DNA of 64,000 nt from contig CAVXLN010000015.1 in NCBI GenBank assembly GCA_963762435.1, positions 310,001 through 374,000 of the forward strand. Direction: 5' to 3'. The notes under the pieces are model-generated. The model saw nothing but the letters and a program-made list of their open reading frames with translations. It was not told where the DNA came from and made no database searches. Of the stretch, positions 34,766 through 43,047 are shown in pieces (positions within the stretch are counted from its first letter, which is position 1; each line of letters opens with the position of its first letter). The position numbers were made by a program, and so were the translations under genes. The DNA is from JAXDMU01 sp963762435. GTDB lineage: Bacteria; Pseudomonadota; Alphaproteobacteria; ATCC43930; CGMCC-115725.

Positions 34766-35947
34766 TCAGCTCAGCTCCTCCGACGAATAATCCAGGATCG
34801 CCCGCGCGATGATCAGGCGCTGGATCTGGCCGGTGCCTTCGTAGATGTCGCTGATGCGGCCGTCGCGAAGGAACTTCTCGACCAGATGGTCGTGGCTGAC
34901 GCTCATGGCGCCCAGAAGCTCCATGGCGCGCTGCGGTACGGTGCGGCACACTTCACCGCCCTTGGCCTTGCAGACCGAGGATTCGACATTGTTGGAGCGG
35001 CCCTGGTCGGCGAGCCAGGCGGCGTGGAGCACGGACAAGGCGGCGGCCTCAGTGTCCGCCTCCATCTCGATCAGCTTCTGCTGGGCGGCTGTGCGTTTGT
35101 GAAAATCGGCGGACCAATCGACCGCGACGCCCTGCTCGGCCAGCGCCTCCTGGGTGAAGCGCAAGGCGCCCATCGCCTTGGCGACGCCGCCCGAGGCGAC
35201 GCCGGGCCGGGTCATGTTGAAGGTCTTCATGACGCCGCGGTAGGACGCCGAGCCCTTCTCGCGCGGCACCGATTCGTCGAGGCCGAGGAGATGGTCGCGC
35301 GGCACGCGGCAGTCGCGGAAGGCATAGGCGGCCGTGTCGCTCGTGCGGATGCCGAGCTTCTTTTCCTGGCGCACGATGTCGAAGCCGGGCGCGCCCTTCA
35401 TCACCAGGAAGGATTTGATGCCGGCGCGGCCGGCCGATTTGTCGACGGTCGCCCAGACCACGACGCCCTGGGCGCGAATGCCGGTGGTGACGAAGATCTT
35501 GTCGCCATTCAGCACCCATTCCTCGCCGTCGAGCCGGGCGGTCGTCTGGATCGCCTTGGTGTCGGAGCCGGCACCGGGCTCGGTGATCGACATGGCGAGC
35601 ACGAGGCCGCCCCATTTCTCGACCTGTTCCTTGGTGCCCGCAGCACGAAGGGCGGCATTGCCGAGCCCGCCGCCGCCGCGAAAGAGGTTCCGCAGCGGCA
35701 CGCCGTTCGAGGATTGGCGCGCGAAGGATAAGAGCATCTGGAAGGTGGCAGGCGGCGTGTCCTCCTTCGATCGCGCCGCCATCAGCCGCGGCAGCGGCGT
35801 GAATTGCTCGGCCTCGGGGAAGGATTCGGGCAGCAGCTCGTGCTCGTGATCCTCATAATGGCGCGCATATTTCTCGCCCGCCTTGCCCTCGGCCGCGAGC
35901 TGGTCGAGGATTTTCTGATCCGCTTGGGATATCCGGAAATCGATCAT
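34766..35947 (-). CDS. Acyl-CoA dehydrogenase (operon with MFS and MarR genes)
   Basis: A 393-residue acyl-CoA dehydrogenase. The conserved LVLAMSITEPGAGSDTKAIQ, GDKIFVTTGIRA and C-terminal RDGRISDIYEGTGQIQRLII (with the usual catalytic glutamate in YEGT) segments are intact. It is the last gene of a four-gene minus-strand operon (marR, MFS transporter, acyl-CoA dehydrogenase, this gene), 11 nt after its predecessor. The acyl substrate is unknown; the company of an exporter suggests an unusual acid. Confidence 0.9.
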   Translation of the reverse strand: MIDFRISQADQKILDQLAAEGKAGEKYARHYEDHEHELLPESFPEAEQFTPLPRLMAARSKEDTPPATFQMLLSFARQSSNGVPLRNLFRGGGGLGNAALRAAGTKEQVEKWGGLVLAMSITEPGAGSDTKAIQTTARLDGEEWVLNGDKIFVTTGIRAQGVVVWATVDKSAGRAGIKSFLVMKGAPGFDIVRQEKKLGIRTSDTAAYAFRDCRVPRDHLLGLDESVPREKGSASYRGVMKTFNMTRPGVASGGVAKAMGALRFTQEALAEQGVAVDWSADFHKRTAAQQKLIEMEADTEAAALSVLHAAWLADQGRSNNVESSVCKAKGGEVCRTVPQRAMELLGAMSVSHDHLVEKFLRDGRISDIYEGTGQIQRLIIARAILDYSSEELS

Positions 35948-35958
35948 TCTGCCCTCCC

Positions 35959-37053
35959 TCAGACGGCCACGGGGCCTTCAAGCACCGTGACGGTGCGGGT
36001 ATTGCGCAGCCACATTTCCAGCGGCAAATCGCGGATGAAGCCATGGCCGCCGAAGATCTGCAGCCCGTCATCGGCGATCTTCATGGCGCGGCGGCGGACA
36101 TAATCCTGCGCCAGCACGGTCGCCTTGGTGGCATCCGTCCCCTGGTCGAGCTGGCTCGCTGCCTTCCAGACCATCAGGCGCATCGAATCGCATTCGATAT
36201 GCATGTCGGCCAGCATGAAGGCGATCGCCTGCTTCTTGCCGATCGCCTCGCCGAAGGCGACGCGCTCCTTGGCATAGGGGATGGCGAAATCGGTCACGGT
36301 GCGGCTGATTCCGACCGCCATGGCGGCGGCCCCCACGCGCAGCAGGTTGAGGAGGCGGCCTGAATCGATGCCGGCATCGCCGCCGAGCCGCGCCTCGCCC
36401 GGCAGCTCGATCCGGTCGAGGTCCAGGCGCGATTGCGGCAGGGGCTTCAAGCCCATCGTTCCGGCTTCGGGCGCGATTGCGAGGCCCTTGGCGTCGCGCG
36501 GCACGATGAAGGCATCGATCGCGTCGCCCTGGCGCGCCAGCACCAGGAAATGGCTGGCCCGATCGCCGAATGGGACGAGCCGCTTGGTGCCGGACAAGAC
36601 CCAGCCATTGCCGCGGCGCTCGACCGTGGTCTTCATGGCATCGGTGCCGAAGCCGAACTGCGTCTCCTGCAGCGCCAGCGTCGCCACATGCGGGGTCGAG
36701 CCGGTGAAGAGCGGCAGATACTCGCGCTTCTGCGCCTCGGTGCCGAAATCAATGAGCGGGTTGACGAAGCTGCTCGCGGCCATGATCGCGCTCGTGAAAC
36801 TGGCGCAGCCTTGGGCCAGCTGCTCCAGCATGATGGCGCCGGTCACGGGCGAGCGATCGCCGCCGGTGCCACCATATTCCTCCGGGATCGAGGCGCCGAT
36901 GAGGCCGAGCTCCCAGCCCATCTCGAGGATCTCGTCCGGGATGGCACCTGCTTCATCGGCTGCCCGCGCACGGGGCGCCAGCTCGTCCCGGGCAAAGCTG
37001 GCCAGGCTGTCGCGGATGAGCGCCTGCTCTTCCGTGGGATCGAATGAGATCAT
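35959..37053 (-). CDS. Acyl-CoA dehydrogenase, C-terminally short
   Basis: A 364-residue acyl-CoA dehydrogenase starting MISFDPTEEQALIRDSLA. The FAD-binding ATLALQETQFGFG segment, QIFGGHGFIRDLPLEMWLRN and a final TVLEGPVAV are present; compared with its neighbour the last helix after the EG motif is missing, and the TEP motif is replaced by QET. It might act as a heterodimer partner of the next gene. The ATG overlaps the stop of the MFS gene by 4 nt; the open frame further upstream is a shadow of that gene. Confidence 0.85.
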   Translation of the reverse strand: MISFDPTEEQALIRDSLASFARDELAPRARAADEAGAIPDEILEMGWELGLIGASIPEEYGGTGGDRSPVTGAIMLEQLAQGCASFTSAIMAASSFVNPLIDFGTEAQKREYLPLFTGSTPHVATLALQETQFGFGTDAMKTTVERRGNGWVLSGTKRLVPFGDRASHFLVLARQGDAIDAFIVPRDAKGLAIAPEAGTMGLKPLPQSRLDLDRIELPGEARLGGDAGIDSGRLLNLLRVGAAAMAVGISRTVTDFAIPYAKERVAFGEAIGKKQAIAFMLADMHIECDSMRLMVWKAASQLDQGTDATKATVLAQDYVRRRAMKIADDGLQIFGGHGFIRDLPLEMWLRNTRTVTVLEGPVAV

Positions 37054-38501
37054 GATGACTGCTTTCTCCCCAAAAGTTCCGGGCCGCGTATGCCGCGGCC
37101 GCTTATGGCATCGCCCGCATCCGCCGAAAGCGGCAGGTAGAAGCAGAGCGCGATCAAGGTCATGGCGCCGATCACCAGGAAGGCCGGCGCGATATCGGGC
37201 ACGGTCAGGGTGGCCGAGCCATGGTGCTGCTGAACCCCTTGCACCAGCAGTGCGGCGATGCCGACGCCGAAGCTGCGCGCGAGCGCCTGCCCGATGCTGG
37301 AGAGGCTCGAGGCGCGGCTCATCAGCGACTGCGGCACGTCGGCGAAGGCGAGCGTGTTGAGGCAGGTGAATTGCAGCGAGCGGAAGAAGCCGCCGATGAG
37401 CAGGCTCGCCAGGATGATCCAGCGTGCCGTGTCGGGGCGAAAGAGCGCATAGCCCATGAAGATCAGCGCCGTGATCACGGTGTTGGCGATGAGGATCCGG
37501 CGGAAGCCGAAGAAGCCGATGATCGGTGGGGCGGCGGCCTTCATGACGAGCGCGCCGGCGGCGCTGGCGAAGGTCAGGAGCCCGGCGCTGAAGGCGCTGA
37601 GGCCGAAGCCCAGCTGGAAGAGCAGCGCCAGCAGGAACGGATTGGCACCGATGGCGAGGCGCGAGAAAAAGCCGCCCACGGCGGCCGCGCGGAAGGTCGG
37701 CCGGCGGAGCAGCGAGAGGTCGAGGATCGCATCGGGCCGGGTCCGCGCGTGGCGGGCATAGAGCAGGAGGGCCGCCGCACCGCCCGCCAGCATGGCGAGG
37801 ATGAGCGGCAGCGGCAGAAGGCTCTTGCCGAGATTGTCGAGCCCATAGACGAAGCCGGCGAGGCCGAGGCCGGTCAGCAGGAAACCCTTGCGGTCCAAGG
37901 GCGCCGTATTCGCCTCGCGGATGTTGGGGATGAAGAGGAGCGTCAGGATGACGCCCAGCACCCCCATCGGCAGGTTGATGAAGAAGATCCAGCGCCAAGA
38001 GCTGTAGGTCACGATGAAGCCGCCCAAGGGCGGGCCGACCACCGGGCCGAGCAGGGCGGGCATGGTGAGATAGGCCATCGCCTGGACGAGCTCGGCCTTC
38101 GGCACCGTCCGGAGCAGCACGAGGCGCCCGACCGGCGTCATCATGGCGCCGGCCATGCCTTGGAGGATGCGGCCGGCGATGAGCTCCGGCAGAGTTTGGG
38201 AGATGCCGCACAAGAGCGAGCTCAACGCGAAGAGCGCGATCGCGGCGGCGAAAACGGTGCGGGCGCCGAACCGGTCGGCCATCCAGCCGCTGACCGGCAG
38301 GAACACGGCTGACGAGATGATGTAGGAGGTGATGGCGAGGCTGAGTGTCAGCGCCTCGACATGGAGCGATTGCGCCATGGTCGGCAGCGCGTTCCCGATC
38401 ACGGTCGCATCGAGCGTCTGCATGAAGAGGGCGGCGCCGATGATGAAGGGGGTGAAGCGGCGCGCCCCGCTCTCTGGAGCTGTCACCTCCGGACCCATCA
38501 C
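37050..38501 (-). CDS. MFS transporter, DHA2 (EmrB-like) family
   Basis: A 483-residue protein with about 14 membrane segments. Signature stretches of drug:H+ antiporters are visible: MQTLDATVIGNALPTMAQSL in helix 1, VSGWMADRFGARTVF after helix 2, and PVVGPPLGGFIVTYSSWRWI (motif C plus helix 5/6). It likely exports a toxic organic compound by proton exchange. It overlaps marR by 4 nt upstream and an acyl-CoA dehydrogenase by 4 nt downstream. Confidence 0.92.
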   Translation of the reverse strand: MMGPEVTAPESGARRFTPFIIGAALFMQTLDATVIGNALPTMAQSLHVEALTLSLAITSYIISSAVFLPVSGWMADRFGARTVFAAAIALFALSSLLCGISQTLPELIAGRILQGMAGAMMTPVGRLVLLRTVPKAELVQAMAYLTMPALLGPVVGPPLGGFIVTYSSWRWIFFINLPMGVLGVILTLLFIPNIREANTAPLDRKGFLLTGLGLAGFVYGLDNLGKSLLPLPLILAMLAGGAAALLLYARHARTRPDAILDLSLLRRPTFRAAAVGGFFSRLAIGANPFLLALLFQLGFGLSAFSAGLLTFASAAGALVMKAAAPPIIGFFGFRRILIANTVITALIFMGYALFRPDTARWIILASLLIGGFFRSLQFTCLNTLAFADVPQSLMSRASSLSSIGQALARSFGVGIAALLVQGVQQHHGSATLTVPDIAPAFLVIGAMTLIALCFYLPLSADAGDAISGRGIRGPELLGRKQSS

Positions 38502-38959
38502 TTCCTGGGTTCCACCAGCTTGGCGAGCGGGGCGAGGGCGGCCGCAAGCGCCTGCTGCTCCTCCGGCAGCAGGTTGGCCAGGCGTGCGATCAGCCAGTCA
38601 TTATGGCGCTGCCGGATCGTGTCGAGCGCCTGGTCGCCTTCCTGGGTGACAGCCAGCGCCACGCGGCGCTGATCGGCGTTGGCCTCGGGATTGTCGCGGC
38701 GGATCCAGCCGGCATCTTCAAGCCGGCGGACATGCTCGCTCATGGCCGGCCGGGTCATGCGCTCGATCTCGGCCAGCTCCGAGACGCCGATGCCCGGCTT
38801 GTGCCGGATCGTGGCGAGGAGCCCGGCATCGAGAGCGGACAAGCCCGCCCGCTGCGCCTCGCGCCGGACCCGCCGGCCAAGCCTGAGGATGACGGGGCGG
38901 AGCTTGTCGGCAAGCTCTTCGATATCGGGTTTCGGTTCCGCCGGGTCCAACGCTGCCAA
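38498..38959 (-). CDS. MarR-family transcriptional regulator
   Basis: A 153-residue winged-helix dimer regulator (HKPGIGVSELAEIERMTRPA, MSEHVRRLEDAGWIRRDNPE, RRVALAVTQEGDQALDTI). MarR proteins usually repress their own operon and release on binding a small phenolic or lipid-like ligand. No ATG fits: TTG at 38959 follows GAGG closely; TTG at 38950 is the alternative. A perfect 21-bp palindrome overlaps its promoter, and the MFS and two acyl-CoA dehydrogenase genes follow in the same operon. Confidence 0.92.
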   Translation of the reverse strand: MAALDPAEPKPDIEELADKLRPVILRLGRRVRREAQRAGLSALDAGLLATIRHKPGIGVSELAEIERMTRPAMSEHVRRLEDAGWIRRDNPEANADQRRVALAVTQEGDQALDTIRQRHNDWLIARLANLLPEEQQALAAALAPLAKLVEPRK

Positions 38960-38968
38960 CGCCTCGAT

Positions 38969-39010
38969 CGTTAGGTAACTTACCTAACGACAGCGTCTGA
39001 ACACTGTCAA
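38969..39010 (-). promoter_or_regulatory. marR promoter with palindromic operator
   Basis: CGTTAGGTAA-C-TTACCTAACG (38969-38989) is a perfect palindrome with 10-bp arms, the right size for a MarR dimer. On the minus strand a consensus TTGACA (39010-39005) stands 17 bp before TTAGGT (38987-38982), so the palindrome covers the -10 region and transcription start. Binding would block transcription of marR and the three genes behind it. Confidence 0.8.
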
Positions 39011-39033
39011 ATCGAAAACCGCCAGGATGCGCT

Positions 39034-40890
39034 ATGCTGCCTAACGGCGCGGCAACCTCCGGGGGAGCGATGTCCAATATCGAAGGGGGAGCCCTCGGCA
39101 AGGGGCCGACGGGTGCGAAGCGCGATTGGGTCGTCAATGTCCTCAAGATCGAGCTGAGCGGGGGCAGCTCGAAGGGGCCGGACCCTCAGGAAGCGGTCTT
39201 CAATGCGCGGCTGCGCGAAGCGATGCCGATGATCGAGACTGCCCGGGGCCTGCCGGCCGAAAGCGACAAGGCCAAGGCGGCGCATGCCGAGATGGAGGAC
39301 CGCGCCGCCGACGCGATCACAGCGGCCAAGGCCGGCCAATTCACGGACGCGATCGCGCTGCTGGCGAAAGCGGTCGCGGCGACCGACATCATCTCCGACG
39401 AGCGTATACGCGGCGAGCAGGAGGCCGAGTATAATCGGCAGCTGCGCGAGGCGATCGCCGCGATCGAGATCGCGCGCGGCCTCACCGCAGCCAACGACAA
39501 GGCGGCGGCCGCGCATGAAACCATGGAAAAGAGCTTCGGCGACGCGGTCGATGCCGCGGATCAGGACGATTTCATCGGTGCCGGCGAACATCTCAGCAAG
39601 GCGATCGAGGCGGCGCAGATCGTCTCGGACGAGCGGCAGCTCGCGCGCGATGCCTTCGTGAAGCGGCAGGAGACGCTGGAGGCGGCGTTCGACAAGATCG
39701 GCGAGCGGGCCGGCAAGATCGCGCCGCCGGCGGCGGCGATCAGCGACGCGCTGAAGAAGGCCCAGGATGCCAAGGCAGCGGCGGATGAGGCCGGCACTGC
39801 AGAGGACTGGCCGGAAGCCACGCGCACGCTCGACGCGTTCGAGCGGGCGACCGGCGAGCTCAGCACGGCACTCGCCGCCGAGGCAGGCACGCGGGCCGCG
39901 GCCTTCACGACGCGCTTCGATCCGCACAAGGCGGCCAAGCCTGTCGGCGCCCAGCAGATGAAGCTGCGCGGGGCCTATCTCGCCGAGCAGAAGAAACTGA
40001 CCGGCCTCGTCGGGACCGACGCGCTGGCCGCACTGGAAGCCGGTCCCGAGGTGGAAAAGGCGTTGGCGGCATTCCTGGCGAGCACCTCGATCTCGGACAC
40101 CGAGAAAACCGAGCTCGTCACCCGGACGATCGCCAGTGTGGCCGCGATCAGCCAAACCGATCTCGCGGCCATGTCGATGACGGCAAAGGCCGAGCTTGCC
40201 TACAATCTCTGTGCCGCGGGCCAGCCGAGCAGCGGTCCCGCCGTGGTCCAGCTGGCGCGGGTCTATCGCGCCACGCCGCCGGATCCGGGTTTCCTGGCGC
40301 AGCGCAACGAGCAGAAGGCCAAGATCGCGGAGAAGGTCGCCAAGCTCACCAACGTGTCCAACCTGTTCAATGCGACGGGAGCTATCGACCGGGTGGCCTG
40401 GCGCCGCGTCATCGCCGATCCCAACAAGGTGCGCGATCTGCTCAAGGAGGTGCAGGTCGAGCAGCTCAAGATATTGGGCCTGCCGACGGATCTGTCGGTT
40501 ACGACCTACAGCCAGCCCAGCGCCAATGGCAGTACTTCCATGGGCGGCTACAACCCGGCCACGCGCGTAACCAGGCTCAACGCTCACCCCCATGCGGTGT
40601 CGGATATGCGCGAGGCCCTGATCAGCATCATTCATGAGACCTTCCACGCCCAACAGCATGTGCTGATCGATCAATTGATGTCCGGTGCCATCGGGCCTGA
40701 CGATCCGCTCTATCCGCAGGTCCTGATGTTCGCGGCGAACTGGGCGGGATCGGGCTATCTGCCGCCGTCGGTCGATCAGGACGACTATGAAGCGCAGCCG
40801 ATCGAGATCGATGCCGAGCTGCAAGGCACGCAGACAGTGAATGCGCTGCTGATCGAGATCAGGAAGATCAAGACGACGCGCCGCGTCTGA
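39034..40890 (+). CDS. Repeat-containing HExxH putative metallopeptidase, unrecognised family
   Basis: A 618-residue protein. Residues about 60-290 hold helical repeats with a period near 77 (LREAMPMIETARGLPAESDK at 60 and LREAIAAIEIARGLTAANDK at 137, then a degenerate third copy from about 213). The C-terminal part has a zinc-peptidase signature HETFH (534-538) in a helix, and glutamates at 591-595 (IEIDAE) that could be the third ligand. No signal peptide or membrane segment is seen. The repeat-plus-protease layout recalls delivered effectors, but no such system is visible here. The next gene, 11 nt downstream, is probably co-expressed. Confidence 0.7.
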   Translation: MLPNGAATSGGAMSNIEGGALGKGPTGAKRDWVVNVLKIELSGGSSKGPDPQEAVFNARLREAMPMIETARGLPAESDKAKAAHAEMEDRAADAITAAKAGQFTDAIALLAKAVAATDIISDERIRGEQEAEYNRQLREAIAAIEIARGLTAANDKAAAAHETMEKSFGDAVDAADQDDFIGAGEHLSKAIEAAQIVSDERQLARDAFVKRQETLEAAFDKIGERAGKIAPPAAAISDALKKAQDAKAAADEAGTAEDWPEATRTLDAFERATGELSTALAAEAGTRAAAFTTRFDPHKAAKPVGAQQMKLRGAYLAEQKKLTGLVGTDALAALEAGPEVEKALAAFLASTSISDTEKTELVTRTIASVAAISQTDLAAMSMTAKAELAYNLCAAGQPSSGPAVVQLARVYRATPPDPGFLAQRNEQKAKIAEKVAKLTNVSNLFNATGAIDRVAWRRVIADPNKVRDLLKEVQVEQLKILGLPTDLSVTTYSQPSANGSTSMGGYNPATRVTRLNAHPHAVSDMREALISIIHETFHAQQHVLIDQLMSGAIGPDDPLYPQVLMFAANWAGSGYLPPSVDQDDYEAQPIEIDAELQGTQTVNALLIEIRKIKTTRRV

Positions 40891-40901
40891 AAGGGGATAT
40901 G

Positions 40902-41231
40902 ATGTCGAACGCTGAGGACGAGAGCAAAACCTACCTCGTGTCGCATCGCGACCTCGAAGGCGCGCCTGAAACGCGGGCCGGTATCATCGCCATCGATGGG
41001 GAACATTACGTCAAGGTGGTCTCGGCGGAGCCGCAATTCGCGGATCTCTTGGCCTTGGCCGAAAGCACGCTCAATGACAGCGAGGTCTTCATGGTGAAGA
41101 CCAAGCCGCCGGCCGACGCACCGCCGATGTCGCTCTACAAGCGCCGGGTCGAGCGCACCGCCCCCGACGCCGGCGATACGGTGATCGAGCTGCTGCGCCG
41201 GGATTACGGTTTCGTCCTGACGCCTCGATAG
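40902..41231 (+). CDS. Small protein downstream of the HExxH protein
   Basis: A 109-residue soluble acidic protein (GIIAIDGEHYVKVVSAEPQF, DTVIELLRRDYGFVLTPR). The double ATG at 40899/40902 follows AAGGGG; the second has better spacing. It starts 11 nt after the HExxH gene, so it is likely its partner: an immunity protein, inhibitor or chaperone are possible roles, all inferred from position alone. No family recognised. Confidence 0.6.
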   Translation: MSNAEDESKTYLVSHRDLEGAPETRAGIIAIDGEHYVKVVSAEPQFADLLALAESTLNDSEVFMVKTKPPADAPPMSLYKRRVERTAPDAGDTVIELLRRDYGFVLTPR

Positions 41232-41250
41232 CGCGGCACTGGACCGACGC

Positions 41251-41335
41251 TTAGAACGGCGACAGGATGTCGATCAGCTGCGAGCCCACGCGCGGCCGCT
41301 GCAGATCCTCGCTCTGGCAGCGGCCGGCATGAGAG
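41251..41335 (-). pseudogene. Truncated second copy of the flgH 3' end
   Basis: The minus strand encodes QSEDLQRPRVGSQLIDILSP-F and a TAA stop, nearly identical to the last residues of the intact flgH at 42263 (QSEDLQQPRTGSQLIDILSP-F). About 80 bp match with roughly five differences, and homology ends near 41335. The two copies are direct repeats on either side of the sterol-desaturase gene. It is a remnant of a duplication or recombination event. Confidence 0.8.
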
Positions 41336-41365
41336 AACCGGCCGAGCCTGATAAGTCGAAATACG

Positions 41366-42160
41366 TCAGGGCAGGGCGAGCACGGTCGCGAGCACGGCGC
41401 CGGCCCGATTGCGGCGCGGTGGACGATCCTTGACGCCGGTGCTCGGGAATTCGGCCTGCTCGGGCTTGCGATAGGTGCCGAAGATTATGTCGAGGATCGG
41501 GAAGAAGGCGGCGAAATTGGTGCCGCCGCGATCGACTGCCCGGTCGTGATGCAGGCGGTGCCATTGCGGGCCGGAGATGATCGCGGTCAGCGGCCCGAGA
41601 TCGAGCCTGACATTGGCGTGATTGAAGAAGCCCCAGCACCGGAAGAGGATGATCGAGCCGATCAGCGGCAGCAGATGTACGCCGCACACGATCAGTGTCG
41701 GCACGGTGATGAGCGCATAATTGATGAGATGCTCGGGAAAGGAGCGGCGCAGCGCCGTCGTGCCGTCCATCTCCGCATCGTCGTGGTGTGGCGCGTGCGC
41801 CAGCCACAGGATGGGGAACGCGTGCTGCAGCCGGTGGCACCAATATTGGAAGAAGTCCCAGACGAAGGCGACGATCAGCGTCGCCACGATCGCCATCCCG
41901 ACATTGTCGATGGGCCAGGCATCGAAGAGGGGGCCGAGCAGCCCGTGCAGGCGCAGCGTCTCGGGCAGCGAGGCGACGAGCTGGGTGAACGCGGCCAGCA
42001 GAATCGCATCGATGAAGCAGACGCCGAAATTGACGAGCCGATGGCCGACACCCGTTCTACCGTCTGCGGGCCAGCGATACTCGATCAGCGCCGCGACCGA
42101 GCTCAGGCCCAGATACCAGAGAAACGCCCAGCCGAGCCCCGAGGCTATCGCCGCGATCAT
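41366..42160 (-). CDS. Sterol desaturase / fatty acid hydroxylase family protein
   Basis: A 264-residue membrane protein with the histidine boxes of di-iron hydroxylases: HRLQH (in YWCHRLQHAFPILW), HAPHHDD and HRLHHDR, plus about four membrane helices. Enzymes of this family hydroxylate or desaturate lipids such as sterols, hopanoid-like or carotenoid substrates. It is not part of flagellar function and lies between intact flgH and a duplicated flgH 3' end, which suggests it was inserted here. Confidence 0.85.
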   Translation of the reverse strand: MIAAIASGLGWAFLWYLGLSSVAALIEYRWPADGRTGVGHRLVNFGVCFIDAILLAAFTQLVASLPETLRLHGLLGPLFDAWPIDNVGMAIVATLIVAFVWDFFQYWCHRLQHAFPILWLAHAPHHDDAEMDGTTALRRSFPEHLINYALITVPTLIVCGVHLLPLIGSIILFRCWGFFNHANVRLDLGPLTAIISGPQWHRLHHDRAVDRGGTNFAAFFPILDIIFGTYRKPEQAEFPSTGVKDRPPRRNRAGAVLATVLALP

Positions 42161-42262
42161 CGAGAATGTCCTCGCTGCACTCCGCAGTCCGGCGCGACTG
42201 CCCGGTATCGGCGACCGACGATAATTTTCGTTCTCGGCCGCTGCAACCCTTAGATTAGTCGT

Positions 42263-43021
42263 TCAGAACGGCGACAGGATGTCGATCAGCTGCGAGCCCG
42301 TGCGCGGCTGCTGCAGATCCTCGCTCTGGCCGCGGCCGGCATAGGAGAGCCGCGCCTCGGCGATCTTGGGCCAGGCGATCGTGTTGGTGGCGTCGATATC
42401 GGTCGGGCGGACCACGCCGGTGAAGGCGAGCTCCCTGAGGTCGTAATCGACGCGGACCTCCTGCTTGCCGACCACGACCATGTTGCCGCTGGGCAGCACC
42501 TGGGTCACGGTCGCCGCGACCTGGACATTGATCTGCTCCGAGCGGTTCACGCTGCCCTTCCCGTCGGTGTTGCGCACACCCGAGGTGTCGATGAGCGAGG
42601 TCGGGTTGGCTGCATGGGGCAGGAGCTTTTGGAGCTGTGTCTCGAAGCCCAGGAGATTGGTGGCGGAGACCTTGTCGTTGTCGTTCCTGGCCCCCTGCGT
42701 TTCGTTCGCCAGGATGGCGTTGTCGTTGATCGCGATATTGACCGTCAGCACGTCGCCGACGCGGCTCGCCCGCTGATCCTTGAAGAAGGCGCGCGCACCC
42801 GACTGCCACATCGAGCCGGCCTGGCGCTGGCTGGCGCCCGCATTGGGCACCGGCATCGAGACCGGCTGATAGCCAGGTGCGGCGGTCGGATCGCTGATCT
42901 TGGTCATGGCCGGTTCAGCGCCCAGCTCGGCGAGCTTGGTGCCGGTATTGGCGGCGCACGCGCCCAGCGTCAGGCTGACGAACGCGATCGAGGCTGCGGA
43001 ACGTAAGAGGTGCGTGCTCAT
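42263..43021 (-). CDS. flgH: Flagellar L-ring lipoprotein FlgH
   Basis: A 252-residue outer-membrane lipoprotein with a signal peptide and lipobox LGAC (cysteine 22), then the FlgH domain: DQRASRVGDVLTVNIAINDN, GSVNRSEQINVQVAATVTQV and LPSGNMVVVGKQEVRVDYDL. Forms the L-ring around the rod. Last gene of the flgF-flgG-flgA-flgH operon. Its 3' end was copied to 41251. Confidence 0.96.
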   Translation of the reverse strand: MSTHLLRSAASIAFVSLTLGACAANTGTKLAELGAEPAMTKISDPTAAPGYQPVSMPVPNAGASQRQAGSMWQSGARAFFKDQRASRVGDVLTVNIAINDNAILANETQGARNDNDKVSATNLLGFETQLQKLLPHAANPTSLIDTSGVRNTDGKGSVNRSEQINVQVAATVTQVLPSGNMVVVGKQEVRVDYDLRELAFTGVVRPTDIDATNTIAWPKIAEARLSYAGRGQSEDLQQPRTGSQLIDILSPF

Positions 43022-43047
43022 GTGCGGACTCCTTGGGCCGGCCGGGC

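Noticed and set aside
35959..38547. 862-codon minus-strand open frame
   Set aside because: Only its last 364 codons are real (acyl-CoA dehydrogenase from 37053); the rest is an off-frame shadow of the MFS transporter gene.
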